NCBI RefSeq assembly: GCF_000003855.2
Contig: NW_003101649.1
Location: 361,563-425,562 of the forward strand
DNA from: Blastomyces gilchristii SLH14081
Lineage: Eukaryota; Ascomycota; Eurotiomycetes; Onygenales; Ajellomycetaceae
Direction of reading: 5' to 3'
DNA: 64,000 nucleotides
The translations under genes and the position numbers were made by a program. The notes under the pieces were generated by a model. The model saw nothing but the letters and a program-made list of their open reading frames with translations, made no database searches and was not told the DNA's origin. This document shows, one piece after another, positions 11,400-23,040 of the stretch. Position 1 is the first letter of the stretch; the number at the start of each line of letters is the position of its first letter.

Positions 11400-12800
11400 G
11401 ATAAAGCTTTATATATCTTTCACAGTGCATGAGGCCTCTCATTCAAGAATAGCAGAGATCTTCTCAGAATTCATTCAGATTCTCTTGTCAGCTTCTATAA
11501 TGAAATCTAAGTATTTAGTACACTTGACTTTGAAATCACACTTGTCAATATCAATTGATAGTCCTGCTTCTTATAGTCATTGTAATACTCTTTACACATA
11601 CTCTTGATATTTCTTTTCAAATTCATGAGTGAAGATAAGAATGTCATCTAGATAAGCAGATACAAATTCATTAAAAAAGTCTCAGAGTGCTCAGTTGATA
11701 TACTTCTGAAATGTACTGAAGACATTGATCAGTTCAAAGAGTGTGACTACTCATTCAAAGAGATTATATTATATTCAGAATACTGTAAGTCACTCATCTG
11801 CTTCAGTGATGCAGATTTTATGAAACACAGTAATAATATCTAACTTTGTAAATCATTGAGCTTGTTCAATATAAGCTAGAGTTTCATTGATAAGAGATAA
11901 AGAATAACAGTCTTTCTTTATTAATCTGTTCAATTCTTGATAATTCACACAGAATCAGAGTTCTTCATCTGATTTCTTTGCAAAGAGAATAGAGACTGCA
12001 GCAGAAGAGTTACTAATATGTATGAATTCTTTATTCAATAGATTATTGAGTATCTTTCAAAGAAGAAGAAGTTCATCTCAGAACGTGTTATAAAGAGAGT
12101 CTTATAATAATTCAGAGTTCTTATCATTCTTTTTCTCTAACTTGATACTGTGATTCACTTCAGAATCTTGTAAGAGAGATATGTTTATAATATCATCTTA
12201 TTGAAAGACATCTAGATATTCATGATATTATTGAGAGAGTTTCATATAAGAATCTCTTATTATAACACAGGATAACTTTTCTAGAGTCTTTTTAATATTA
12301 GTCAGACTGATGAAATAGATTGATATATGATTCTGCTATCAGTGACTTTATCAGTAACTCTGTCAGTGATTTTGATGACTTCTTTTTCAGAGCATTTTGT
12401 AAGTATTGACAGAGATCTGTGTCAGGTTCATAGTCTTGTGAATATTATCTTCATGAATTCTATCATTATTAGAGAATATCAAGCTTTTGTTTTAAGCATT
12501 CAATAAGATGCCTTGTTCAGATAGCCAGGCAAGTTCTAACATAAGATTATAATCAAGATTATCAACTTCAGATACATAGGTATCTTCACATTGATGTTCT
12601 TTCACATCTATGATCAACTTTATCATGTAATGAGTACAAATGTCTTTTGAATCATTAAATCCTGTGAGAAGTCAGGGTTTTGATAAGAAAATACACTGAA
12701 GATTATAATATCTTACAACTGAAGATTTTATCATTGTATAGTAACATAGACTGCTGTCTATTATGACTTTCATATTATACATATTATCAATCACAGTAGA
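11400..12800 (-). pseudogene. gypsy-B copy 1 PR-RT remnant
   Basis: A protease-like stretch (DNLDYNLMLELAWLSEQGI) is read near 12.51-12.57 kb. The RT carries FAKKSDEELRFCVNYQELN near 11.93-11.99 kb, the classic FV.KKDGSLR.CVDYR.LN block, and a complete YLDDILIF active site. Copies 2 and 3 both read YLDNILIF at the same site. Trp positions are TGA. Gene order and motifs are of Ty3/gypsy type. Confidence 0.8.
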
Positions 12801-12859
12801 TACAAGAATTACATTCATTGTTATTTTCTCTTTAAATTGTTATCATTCAACCTCTTCAA

Positions 12860-13999
12860 GCTTCTGTTTATGAATTTGAACAGAAGCTAATCTTTTTCCT
12901 GTTTCACTGAGACATTCTCATAGTTATCTTCTGAATCTTCCTCTAATGTAATGTGATTGATGCAGACAGATGCTGATTCATTCTTTGAATGAGAAGACCC
13001 TGATTTTTCTCTCAAGTATGAAGACACATAGATTGATCAGTAGTTGAAAGTAATGTGTTCTAATTAATTGCAGTTGATGTATACTTCATGTTAATGTTGA
13101 TCAGCAACTTCTTCAGAAGTGATCTCAGAGACTTGAAAGTCTGTTTAAATAGCAGAAACTCTTGCTTATGCATAGATATTTGAATCTATTCAGTTCATGA
13201 TATCTGCATCATTACTGTTCTTCAGTGTGAGTGTATGAGTTGCTGAGATGTAATATCTTCTATCACTGTTCTATATACTCTTGAGCTTGATAAGATAATC
13301 ATTCAATGTCTGAAGCTGTGTGCAGAAGTCTTTATAAGTCTGGTCTTCATCTATACTTATAAGAATCTGTAAGAGTTTAAAAGTCAATGTCTTCTTCAGC
13401 ATGCTAATCTTTATTTGATCCTCTCAAGATTAATCACCTGCTTCTAGAATCCTGGTGTTGAAGTCAGGAATGAATGTTGTAAGAGAAGTGTTTCTCTGTC
13501 AGATACTCTGTAATCAATCTAATACTTTCTGTTGTATAACAGTGTCTTGAAACAGGATATTAAAATGTTTGATAATGTTGTCAAATGTTCATAACATCAG
13601 TTCACATGCTTTCATTCATGAATGAAACTTCTGTTTCACACAATTCTTGAATCATTCATTTATATATCAATCTTGATTAGTTAATGAACTGATGACATTT
13701 TTATCTACACTCAGTTTTGTGAGCATTTCCATTCTTCATAATAAGTAGACAGTGAGGTCAGAAGTATTGAAATATATGAGAGTATCTAAGCATTGTTTCA
13801 GCACTTTTGTATTCAATTCTGTAGATGTTGGAATCGCATGAGTTTCTTATTATGATAATTGTTGAATCTCTTCATATTGATGTTGTTGAGTTGCATGCAT
13901 ATCAGCTATTTATTATTGTTGTAATTTCAACATTGCTTAGAGTGACTGTGATATCACTTCTATACTCACATTCATAAGTTTCATATTATTGTTAGACAT
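12860..13999 (-). pseudogene. gypsy-B copy 1 gag remnant
   Basis: The minus-strand frame from the ATG near 13999 begins MSNNNMKLMN and runs through a Gln-rich segment into a typical gag capsid region (FNTSDLTVYLL, ending around TFIPDFNTRILEAGD). Many in-frame TGA/TAA codons interrupt it. No CCHC zinc knuckle was seen in this family. The ATG is conserved in the complete copy (53164) and lost in copy 2. Confidence 0.6.
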
Positions 14000-14282
14000 G
14001 ATTGTATCAATTGTTGAATGTGTAATCATATGAGTATCTCATACATCTGAGTGTGAGAACTCTCAGGTCTTTCACTGACATTCTCTTGTAAAATCTTACT
14101 CTCTTTGTAAGATCTTGTTGCAGGGCCAGGGTGACTGGTGAGCAAGCTTCTATCTGTTTGACTGTTTCTCTATTTCTTACACATTGTTACATGTTCAGAT
14201 ATCTCAGTGAATAATCATTTCTAATGAGAAGATGATGCGTGGATAATCATTTCTAATAAGAAAACAATGAACATTTTTCTAG

Positions 14283-14540
14283 TGTAAGAGGCCTACACTG
14301 AATAGATCAGTATTATATTGATAGGTCTTATATAACAAAGAGAAAAACATTAGAGAAGAAAAGAAAGAGAAAGTGTGAGAATCAGTGATTGAAGTGAATA
14401 TTTATACGCGTTCATAGCGGCTGAGGATCAGTGATCAAGCTTGGCTGAGAATCAGAGTGTACATGTTCGAGAGTGAAGCAGAAGAATCTATGAAGTGTAA
14501 TGAAATAGTCTATATAATTGATCGGGCGCAGCCCGTCACA
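14283..14540 (-). repeat. gypsy-B copy 1 LTR
   Basis: It starts TGTAAGAGG and ends CCGTCACA, with TG...CA ends matching the LTRs at 48053 and 53474. The outer end keeps a CGGGC-GCA-GCCCG hairpin (14522-14534). The flank to the right (ATTGT) is gypsy-B copy 2 sequence. Confidence 0.85.
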
Positions 14541-17500
14541 ATTGTAATACTCTTCACATATATTTCTGATATTTCTTTCTGAATTCATCAGTGAAGATGA
14601 GAATGTTATCAAGATATACAGATACAAACTTATCAAGAAAATCTCAGAGTATTCAGTTAATATACTTCTGAAATATACTGAGAGCATTAGTCAGTTCAAA
14701 GAGTGTGACTACTCATTCAAAAAGATTATAACATGTATAAAATACTGTAAGCTATTCATCTTCTTCAGTAATATGAATCTTATGAAATACAGTAATGATA
14801 TCTAGCTTTGTAAATTATTAAGCTCATTTAATATATGCTAGAGTTTCATTGATAAGAGATAAGATATAATAATCTTTCTTTATCAATCTGTTCAGACCTT
14901 AATAATTCACACAGAATCAGAGTTCTTTATCTAATTTCTTTACAAAGAGAATAGAAGCTGTAGCATAAGACTTACTAATATATATAAATCTCTTATTCAA
15001 CAGATTATTAAGTGTCTTCTGAAGAAGAAGAAGTTCATCTCAAGATATATTATAAAGAGAGTCTTATAATCATTTGAGATTCTTATTATTCTTCTTTTCT
15101 AACTTGATACTATGATTCACTTCTGAGTCTTGTAAGAGAGATATATTTGTAATATTATCTTATTAGAAGACATCTAAATATTTATGATATTATTGAGAGA
15201 GTTTTGTATAAGAATCTGTTATTATAGTACAGAATAACTTCTCTAGAGCTTTCTTAATATTAATCAGACTGATGAAATAAATTATTATATAGTTTTGCTA
15301 TCAGTAACTTTATCAGCAGTCTCATTGATAACTTCTTTTTCAGAGCATTTTATAAGTATTGACAGAGATCTGTATAAGATCTATAGTCTTGTAAATATCA
15401 TCTTTGTGAATTCTATCATTATTAGGAAATATTAATCTCCTGTTTTAAGTATTCAATCAGATATCTTATTCAGATACTTAGACAAGTTATAGTATAAGAT
15501 TATAGTCATGATTATTAACTTTATATACATAAGTATCTTCATATTGATGTTCTTTTCTATTTATGTTTAGTTTTATCATGTAACAGATGTGACTGTTTTT
15601 TAAATCATTAAATTCTGTAAGAAGTCAGAGTTTTAATAAGAGAATATACTAAAGATTATAATATCTTATAACTGAAGATTTAATCATTATATAATAGCAT
15701 AGATCACAGTCTATCATGACTTTTATATTTTACATGTTATCTCTTATAGTAGATACAAGAATTGCATTCATTGTCATTTTCTCTTCAAATTATTCACATT
15801 CAACCTCTTCAAGCTTCTGCTTGCGAATTTAAACGGAAGCTAATCTTTTTCCTCTTTTATCACAATATTCTCATAGTTATGTTCTGAATCTTTCTCTAAT
15901 GTAATATAATTAATGTGAACAGACACTGATTTATTCTTGAAATGAGAAGGCATCTAGACTCATTCACAGATGAAAGTAATGTATTCTGAGCAGTTATTGT
16001 TGATACATATCTCATATTGACATTGATTAGCAACTTCTTTGAGAGTGATTTCAGAGACATAGAAACTTGTTTAGATAATAAAGAGTCTTGTTTATGCATA
16101 GACATTTGAGTTCACTCAATTCATGACATCTGCATTGTTATGCTTTGATACAGATGTATAAGTGACTGAGATGTAACATCTTCTATCACTGTTCTGTATA
16201 TTCTTAAGCTTGATAAGATAGTTATTTAATATTCAGAGTTGTATGCAGAACCCTTCATAAGTCTGATCTTCATCTACACTTATAAGAGTCTGTAGAAGTT
16301 TGAAAGTTAGTGTCTTCTTAAGCATGTTAGTCTTCATTTAATTCTTTCAAGATTGATTATCTGCTTCTAGAATCTTGATATTAAAATCAGAGATAATTGT
16401 TGTGAGAGAAGTATTTCTCTGTCAGAGACTCTATAATCAATCTAATACCTTCTATTGCATAGCAGTGTCTTAGAACCGAACATTGAGATGTCTGATAATA
16501 TTATCAGATGTATATAATACTGCTTTGTATGTCTTCATTTATAAATGAAACTTCTGTCTCACATGATTCTTTAATTATTTATTGATATACTCATCTTGAT
16601 TAGTTAATGAATCAATGACATCTTTAAACACACTTAGTTTCACAAGCATTTCCAACCTTCATGATAAGTAGAGAGTGAGGTCAGATGCATCAAAATATAC
16701 AGAGATATTTAGACATTTCTTCAGCACTTGTATATTCATATCTGATTCAGTTGATATTGAAATTGTCTGTGCAGTGATTTCTTATTAAGTTAGTCATTGA
16801 ATTTCCTCATATTAATGTTATTAAGTCATATACATATCAGCTATTTATTGTTATTGCAATTCTAACATTACTCAGAGTCACTGTAATACTGTGTCTATAC
16901 TCATGTTTAGAAGTTCTCTTATATTATTATTAGATATAGTTATATCATTTATCAGATATATAATATCTATGTTTGAGAATTCTTCGAAAATATATAATAT
17001 CTATGTTTGAGAATTCTTCGAAATTGAAAGTGTAATTATATGAATATCTTATATATCTAAGATGTCAGAACTCTTGAGTTCTTCACTAATATTCTCTTAT
17101 TCTCTTGATGAGATCTTGTTACAGAGTTAGAGTGACTGATAAGTAGGCTTCTATCTACAGACTCAGTAGATACTTAACTAATTAAGACTCAGTGTCTGCT
17201 TAACTGATTGATTATTTCTCTATTTCTTACACATTATTACATGTTCAGATATATTAATAAGTAATTGTTTCTAATAAGAAGAAAATAAACATGAATAATT
17301 ATTTCTAATGAGAAGATGATGAATATTTTTCAAGTGTAAGAGATCTACATTAAATAGATCCGTGTAATATTTATAGATCTTATATAACAAAGTGAAAAAC
17401 ATTAGAGAAGAAAAAAATAGAAAGTGCTGAACTCAGTAATCAGAGTGAATATTTATACATGTATATAATAAAGCTTCAAAGTGAAAGAATAGAGTTTCTG

Positions 17501-17646
17501 TATATATAATAAAGCTTCAGAGCAGAGGAATAGAAATTTTATAAGTTTTTCAGCTAAGAATTAATAACTGAGAATCAGAGCTTTTAGTGAAATCTATGAA
17601 GTTTAATGAAATAGTTTATATAATTAAGCAGACGCAGCTTATCATA
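14541..17646 (-). mobile_element. gypsy-B copy 2, truncated (5' LTR, gag, PR, part of RT)
   Basis: The sequence beginning ATTGTAATACTCTTCACA matches copy 1 from about 11580 onward, so RT, protease and gag follow, ending in an LTR at 17335-17646 (TGTAAGAG to ATCATA; the terminal ACA is mutated). The RT site reads YLDN rather than YLDD near 14.60 kb, and the gag ATG is lost (CAT to TAT on the plus strand). Copy 1 interrupts it at 14541, and the remaining RT, RNase H, integrase and 3' LTR are not in the window. Confidence 0.8.
17335..17646 (-). repeat. gypsy-B copy 2 LTR
   Basis: The LTR is about 312 bp and aligns with the other gypsy-B LTRs (ATATAACAAAG...AAAACATTAGAGAAG block, TATTTATAC on the plus strand). 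It is the most AT-shifted of the four. It abuts a hAT-type repeat at 17647. Confidence 0.8.
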
Positions 17647-18012
17647 ATCAGATCTTAAAATAAAATTATAACTTAGAAAAAATAAGAAAGTAATCTTATT
17701 TAATTTCATTTAGTTTTATTCTTGATATAAAGTTACTATTTTTAGACATTTTAAGGTTTTTTTAAACTATTTTTAATTTTTTAAAAAGTAACACTTTTTG
17801 ATAATACTTAAATAAGATTTAAAGTTATTTAAAGTGATAAAAAGAATTTGAATTGAGAAGTGAAAATTATAATCTTATTTAAAAAATGTAATAAGAGTAG
17901 ACAGTAAGTCTTACTAAGATAGTATATAACTACTATTTAATCTTGAAACTGTGTAATAAGATTAATTAAATTAATAATGAGATTATCAAATATTCTGATT
18001 CTGATCTTAGAC

Positions 18013-18028
18013 ATAGTGACACAGTCAG
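18013..18028. repeat. SINE target-site duplication (left)
   Basis: ATAGTGACACAGTCAG here is repeated exactly at 18396-18411, flanking the SINE on both sides. Confidence 0.9.
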
Positions 18029-18395
18029 CCCCGGTGGCTGAATGGTTAATGCGGCCACCCGGTAGCGCCTTGGCGTGGGAAATCAAGGTGTGTGGGTTCA
18101 AAACCCGCAAGGGATACATTAAATCCGGAACTCAAGCACCTCAGGTTCTTAATAAATACAGAGGTGTACAAATCACTTCAATAAATCGCTCTATGTTCCT
18201 GGGCTGGGAAGTTATTATCGCATGTATCTAATTGTCACTTCTTTGTATTTCCTATGTTCTTGTTATCTTGGCGTGGTCTCAATACCTGTATTTCCTTCTG
18301 TATAACCAACACTTGACCTGTATTTAACATCACGCAAGGACTCATCATAAGCTCCGCTTGCATATGAGTATAATGAAAGAATAATAATAATAATA
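18029..18395 (+). mobile_element. tRNA-derived SINE, unmutated, with 16-bp TSD and (AAT)n tail
   Basis: The 367-bp insertion opens CCCCGGTGGCTGAATGGTTA. It carries a Pol III A box TGGCTGAATGG (18035-18045) and a B box GGTTCAAAACC (18095-18105) inside a GTGGGTTCAAAACCCGC arm, about 60 nt apart, as in class II (Ser/Leu-like) tRNAs. The body then loses tRNA resemblance and ends in an AATAATAATAATAAT tail. The LINE copies here end in the same trinucleotide tail (39638-39655, 58072-58090), so that LINE is the likely partner in trans; this is inference. Unlike its host repeat it keeps many CG and GG, so it inserted after the mutation wave. Confidence 0.85.
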
Positions 18396-18415
18396 ATAGT
18401 GACACAGTCAGTCTA

Positions 18416-18586
18416 ATTATACACTGTTAAAGTTAAATACTACTTATTCATAAGATCTTGACAAGAGATGTAAGTACAGTCACTTAATTCACTGAACATC
18501 TGATCATTTTCATCTGTACTTTGTAAAAAGCAGCTGTATTATTAGTACAGACCCTCTATTCATCAAACAGTTATGATATTAAGACT
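18416..18586. other. AT-rich flank between hAT remnant and TIR element
   Basis: No gene is seen. A weak continuation of the inverted repeat (GTACAGACCCTC at 18545 against GTGAAGATCTGTAC at 29041-29054) might place the true end of the large TIR element a little further out. Confidence 0.4.
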
Positions 18587-18690
18587 GTACTTTATCTCAG
18601 TAAACTCAGTCACTTCACTCTGAGCTAACTCAATCTGAACTACTGCTACTTTCTGTCAAGTCCTGCTAACATCTGAGTTAATCAACTGTC
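18587..18690 (+). repeat. Left terminal inverted repeat of the 10.4-kb element
   Basis: It pairs with the reverse complement of 28912-29028. The GTAC at 18587 and the 20-bp core at 18651-18670 are 64 nt apart; on the right arm the same landmarks are 77 nt apart, so an indel separates them. Confidence 0.65.
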
Positions 18691-19093
18691 ACAGAACTTA
18701 CACTAAATCTAAATGAAATATTCTCAGCAAACTCTTCATAAAGTGTCTGAGAAAAAACAGTTTCTATTTATTAGTAACACAGAAATGATTTACTTTAATC
18801 ATAATATTTAAGATAGAATCACTGTATAATATCACTTATAGATTATTTCTCTACTATCTTAAAGAATTAATTTTTCAATTTTCTGTTAATTGATATAATT
18901 TTTATCTGAAAATATATATATTCTGAGTATAAAGTGTTATATTGAAAACTGCTACTATGATTTTAAATATAAGAATAATTTATTAATTTTTCAATCATGA
19001 TTATATCTAGTTATTCAACATCTTGATCTTTTCATTAAAACATCTATTCAGTTATCAGAGACTATAGTTAAAGTACTGAGTATATTTTTCAGT

Positions 19094-19198
19094 CACTTCT
19101 GATAACTTCTGATAACTTCTGATTTCTTGATAATCTTATACAGTATATTAACTTGTAATAACTTCTGATAACTTCTGAAATCTTCTGATAACTTCTGA
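19094..19198 (+). repeat. AACTTCTGA short tandem repeats
   Basis: TAACTTCTGA-type units recur at least six times with small interruptions, upstream of the recognisable helicase motifs. Related AACTTCTGA units recur near 21950-21990 and 23690-23755, all within the TIR element. Confidence 0.6.
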
Positions 19199-19202
19199 AT
19201 CA

Positions 19203-21776
19203 ATTATATAATACTTCTTTTTAACAGCTGAGTCAGACAATATTTCATCAACTACATCAAATATAATCAAGAGAGATTAAAGAAAATGTGTAAGTCAGTT
19301 ACAATAATAGCTTCAAAAGTCATTATTAAAGTAAATACTTTCAATGAATATTAAAGATATATCATAACTTATTATAAGCTATGCTGAATCAGATAGTATT
19401 AATAAGCAATAGAATATTATTCAGTATTATCTTCAATAAATACTTCAAGATCTGTGTTCAGATTCTGAGTGTACTCTTCAGTTATGTATAGAATAAGTCT
19501 GTATACTTCAGTACATAATATATGAATATAGTAACACTTTATTCATTATCAGAACTGACTATGAAAAGAGTCTTATTCTTCAATTCTATACAATTCTGAC
19601 AGAAAAGATAATCATTCAACTGATTTCTTTAAACAAGCTTGATAATCAGTAAATAAGAGATATAGTATAGTTTCTCAGTATCAATTCTTATCTGATCAGT
19701 GCTGATAATCTTCAGAGATAAGAAGACTTACTTAAATATATTCAACAGAGTGAGTATACATATATACTGCTCAGTTCAGAGTAAGCTCTTTATAAATGAT
19801 TTCAGCATGTTCTTCAAGACTCTACTTTATAAGAAAAGATTAAGCTTATAACTATCAATGAGTATCATCTTATCATATAGTGAAGTTAATTTCATAGTCA
19901 GTTTATCAGACTGAGATATCTGAGATTACTTCTTTATAAGAATATTATCTGATTTGACTGTTCTACAATTCTCAGCAGTAAAGCTGAGAATATCATTCTT
20001 CAAGAAACTGAATTTCATTCTATTGATATAAATTCATGACAGACTTAGATTATTCAAACTTCTATTAACTATTCTGATATCTTTATCAGTGTATATCTGA
20101 TTTCATACAGTAAACTTGTATTCTATAATATATTATATTTTTTATTGAATAAGACTATTGATATGAATGAAAAGATCATATCTTAATATATTTTAAAGAT
20201 TATTATCTTTATTAACAGTCATGTCAAGATTCAATAAGCAGTATAATATTTTCAATTAATACTTCTTTAGATCTGTCAGAATAATAGATAGAATATTAAT
20301 AATACTGATATCTCTTTCATTAATGATATTATTCAGTATTTCATATTTTAAGTGTCTGAAGTGAATCAGAATATTCACTTTGAGAAGTTTATAAAATTAA
20401 CATTGAAAATATAAATCATGATAATAACAATGTCACTGAGTATAAGTATAAATATTTCAGATGTCAAGTATACTGTTGTATGAAGATTTTCTATTAAGAG
20501 AGATAATATTATAGATATTTAACAATGATGTGAGTAAGAGAGTTATGAATCAGATTGAAAAAGCTATATCTTAATTCTTCTTCTCTACTGATCATTTGAC
20601 TCTGAAGATTATAAAAAGAAAGCTGTTCAATCTTCTTAACTATCAGTAAAATAAAGATCTTAGCAAAGAACTCAATATCAGATCAGTCAGCTATCACACT
20701 TCATGAACTTAAAGAATATATCTGATGCTGAAAGTATTGCATCAAATATGATAAGTCAGAGTCAAAGTCAATGTAGAATAATCACTGTGAAGACATGAAT
20801 AGAGAATGAAATACAAAGATAAGTCAATCTCTTTACTAACTGAAAGAGAATTATCAATGATTCATATTACTGAAAAGCTCTTCTGATCTATCTTGAGAAG
20901 AATTGACTCTCATTTAATATGAATAGAATGAATACTTCTGTGAAGAAATACTGCAGTAGATGCAATTCAAGCTGTATATCTATATTTAAACAATCACTCA
21001 CTACAAACATTATCAAGACATCTCAAGATAATAGTCACAGTGTCATTCTGCTGTCAGAACTTAAGAACTGATGTATTAAATATGTGAAGAAACAGTATCA
21101 TTATAATCAAGACTTTTCAGTATCAGCTTCATAATTTATATCTACTCAATGTCAGTGGCAGATAGCTGCTCTTTTTCATCAGAAGATATCTATCTTTGAA
21201 TTCAATTGAAATGAATTATATGATGCTATTAATCTTCTTCAGACTTGAAGCTATTAAGATAAATTTGAAGATCAGTTTCACAGCTTTCTGTCAAGTCAAA
21301 TTGCAGCTGTAAATAAAGTGTATGAAGCTATTCTCATAGAAAGACATTAATATCAGATAATCAGAAACAGGGAGAGAGCAGTAGAGATAGCAGTATCTAC
21401 TGAAATATCAAGTAGTAATTCAATCAGTGAAATGATAGCAGCTCAGCAGCTCACAGCTGCATGATATATGAAAGACAATAATCTGGCTCAGATAACTACT
21501 CAATATATAGTAAAAAGAGTATAGTAACTTAATAAGATCTTCACTGAGATCTCTACAGCTCTTTCAGCTGCTGTTACTGCTACTGAAGTCTCTACTACTC
21601 TAGTTATATCTATTATCAGTGTTTTCACTACTGTGCAGTTCACTTCTTCTTCAAGTCTCTGAGTTCATTCTTCTTCAAGTTTATGAGTTCATGTCTCTAT
21701 AACTGCTCAAGTTAACACTTCATTCAAGCAGTGAAGTAATAATAATAGTATTGATATTCAAATCCCTCACAAATAA
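19203..21776 (+). pseudogene. RecQ-like superfamily 2 DNA helicase remnant
   Basis: One plus-strand frame (codons starting at 19203, 19383, 20721, ending TAA 21774-21776) runs without frameshift. RecQ-type helicases unwind DNA 3'-5' with ATP. Motifs in order: Walker A IIRTDYEKSL near 19.54 kb (family form TGxGKS), YILLSSEWAL near 19.76 kb, the DEAH-box position INEYHL near 19.85 kb, FDCSTIL (motif III, SAT) near 19.95 kb, IIIFINSHVKIQ near 20.21 kb, and motif V-VI region IMIITMSLSISINISDVKY to DI-x-Q near 20.42-20.52 kb. A C-terminal KKYCSRCNSS pair of cysteines lies near 20.95 kb. Substitutions at key glycines and many TGA/TAG/TAA at Trp/Gln/Arg sites show decay. It is most like the fungal telomere-linked/RecQ-like group by recall. 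The start is not defined. Confidence 0.75.
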
Positions 21777-22269
21777 ACATTATTTGATGAATGAAATACA
21801 AACACAGATATTGTATTCATAAAGATATCTCATTTTAATCATGTTTAAACTTCTTCTTACAGAGAAAGAGACAACTTCTCTATAGAAAATAATACTATTA
21901 AGTAGTTAGATATCTTCTGTAATAAATCTTCTGTAAACTTCTTATAATTTCTAATAACTTCTACTAACTTCTGAATAAATCATGAATTGTAGAGTTATAG
22001 AAGTGAATAGAAATATACTTATCTAGATATTATTAACTTACTTATGTGTTATTTACTTATATTGTAAGTATAAATATGAGCTTCTTACTTTATTTTCTTC
22101 ATCTTTCTTTCAATCAGTAATAATCTACTTACTTATCATTGTGAACATCCCTCTGTCACACTATCTGTCACTGTCTCTGCTGCTGCTTCTACTTCTTGAC
22201 TCACTCATCTGTTCTTCAATACAATGAAAGTAAGTTAAATCTTAATCATAGATAATATATAAATCAATC
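21777..22269. other. AT-rich spacer downstream of helicase remnant
   Basis: It contains AACTTCTAA/AACTTCTGA units (about 21950-21990) and CT-rich tracts. No gene is recognised. Confidence 0.4.
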
Positions 22270-22520
22270 TCTAACTAAACAGTTTAGTCAAACAATAATA
22301 TCTACTTATGAGCTTGAGTTCATTATTCTTAAAGCTCATTATAACACTTACTATACAATAAAGCCTGAGAAGATCTGTGCATGCTGTCTCTGTATAACTG
22401 AATTTAAGCTGTTGTGTAAATATATTATTTCTGATGTTAGAAAGACATGTAATAATTGTCATTTTCATGATTTAATATACTGTGCTGTATGTTCACTATA
22501 TTTCTAGAGAAAGCTTAGAT
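22270..22520 (+). pseudogene. Cysteine-rich (possible zinc-binding) remnant
   Basis: A plus-strand frame reads KICACCLCITEFKLLC at 22371-22418 and, after a short spacer, TCNNCHFHDLIYCAVC at 22446-22493, then a stop at 22504. The C-x-C-C-x-C, C-x2-C, H-x-H and C-x2-C spacing suggests a metal-binding module. I do not recognise the family and cannot say whether it belonged to the helicase gene or a separate one. The frame is short and function is unknown. Confidence 0.4.
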
Positions 22521-22894
22521 ATTAACAGATATTATTATAGATTCTCAGAGAGTCTTATATTATTATGAAATATTTTATTAGAAGATCACAGAAGATGATG
22601 TGTTGTAAGTAAGGAGATGATTATGATTATTATCATATTATGAAGAAGTTGTGAAGCATGCTGATGATAAACAACTGATTGATCAGATTCTATCATGATT
22701 ATACACTGAAATCATTTGTTAAAGAAGATCTTCAGATTATTATCAGTATAGATCACAATGTTAACTTGTATAATATAAGCTGTTTTTTCAATAAGAAGTT
22801 GTCAATGAGTTTTTCTTTATACCTGATGAATTCTGTTAACTGTAAGATTGATAGAGGAATTATTAAGAAGTAGCTTTGTATTCTGTTACTATTG

Positions 22895-22996
22895 CTGTTT
22901 TTACTTTTACTTTTACTTTTATTTTTATTTTTATTTTTATTTTTTTTTCTCATAATATCTTCTTTCTTTTCCTTTTTCTTTTTTTCTTTATTTTAA
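22895..22996 (+). repeat. (TTTTAC)n/(TTTTTA)n microsatellite and T-rich tract
   Basis: TTTTAC units change into TTTTTA units and then a T/C-rich run. On the opposite strand this yields a Lys/Asn/Ser repeat frame that is not a gene. Confidence 0.8.
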
Positions 22997-23040
22997 ATGA
23001 TTAATAAGATACTATTCTTTCAATCTTGCTGTGTGATTAT

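Larger units (their letters stand above)
10746..14540 (-). mobile_element. gypsy-B copy 1, 3'-truncated (5' LTR, gag, PR, RT, RNase H)
   Basis: The copy is homologous to the complete element at 48053-53838 (10750 corresponds to about 49967, 13999 to 53164). It has one LTR at 14283-14540 (TGTAAGAG to GTCACA, 258 bp; about 107 bp shorter than the 365-bp LTR at 48 kb, with the repeated AATCAGTGATTGAGAATG segment missing). On the minus strand follow gag (from an ATG near 13999), protease, RT with intact YLDDILIF at about 11640-11665, and part of RNase H (ADFSDYVI). The element stops at 10746, before integrase and the 3' LTR. It appears to have inserted into gypsy-B copy 2, whose RT resumes at 14541. 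Confidence 0.85.
17647..18415 (-). mobile_element. Non-autonomous hAT element (MITE), reverse orientation, interrupted
   Basis: The reverse complement of 17648-18028 aligns end to end with 38755-39120 of the intact MITE, including GTGTTACTTTTT, AACCTTAAAATGTCTAAAAATAG and the terminal GTGTCACTATG block. Its outer terminus is TCTA at 18412-18415 (TAGACTG inverted). A SINE with a 16-bp target duplication splits it four bases from the terminus, and the other end is removed by gypsy-B copy 2. Confidence 0.8.

Noticed and set aside
18029..18115. Functional tRNA gene
   Set aside because: A and B boxes are present, but the region is the head of a 367-bp insertion with TSD and tail, and no complete cloverleaf with a clear anticodon arm could be drawn.
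17977..18231. 84-codon frame over the SINE and its overlapping minus-strand frame
   Set aside because: They cross the SINE/hAT junction and the tRNA-like Pol III promoter, so they are chance frames.
20700..20760. Tyrosine-recombinase (FluG/Crypton-like) motif
   Set aside because: An LHELK-like reading was noticed, but the frame belongs to the RecQ-like helicase C-terminal part, which explains it.
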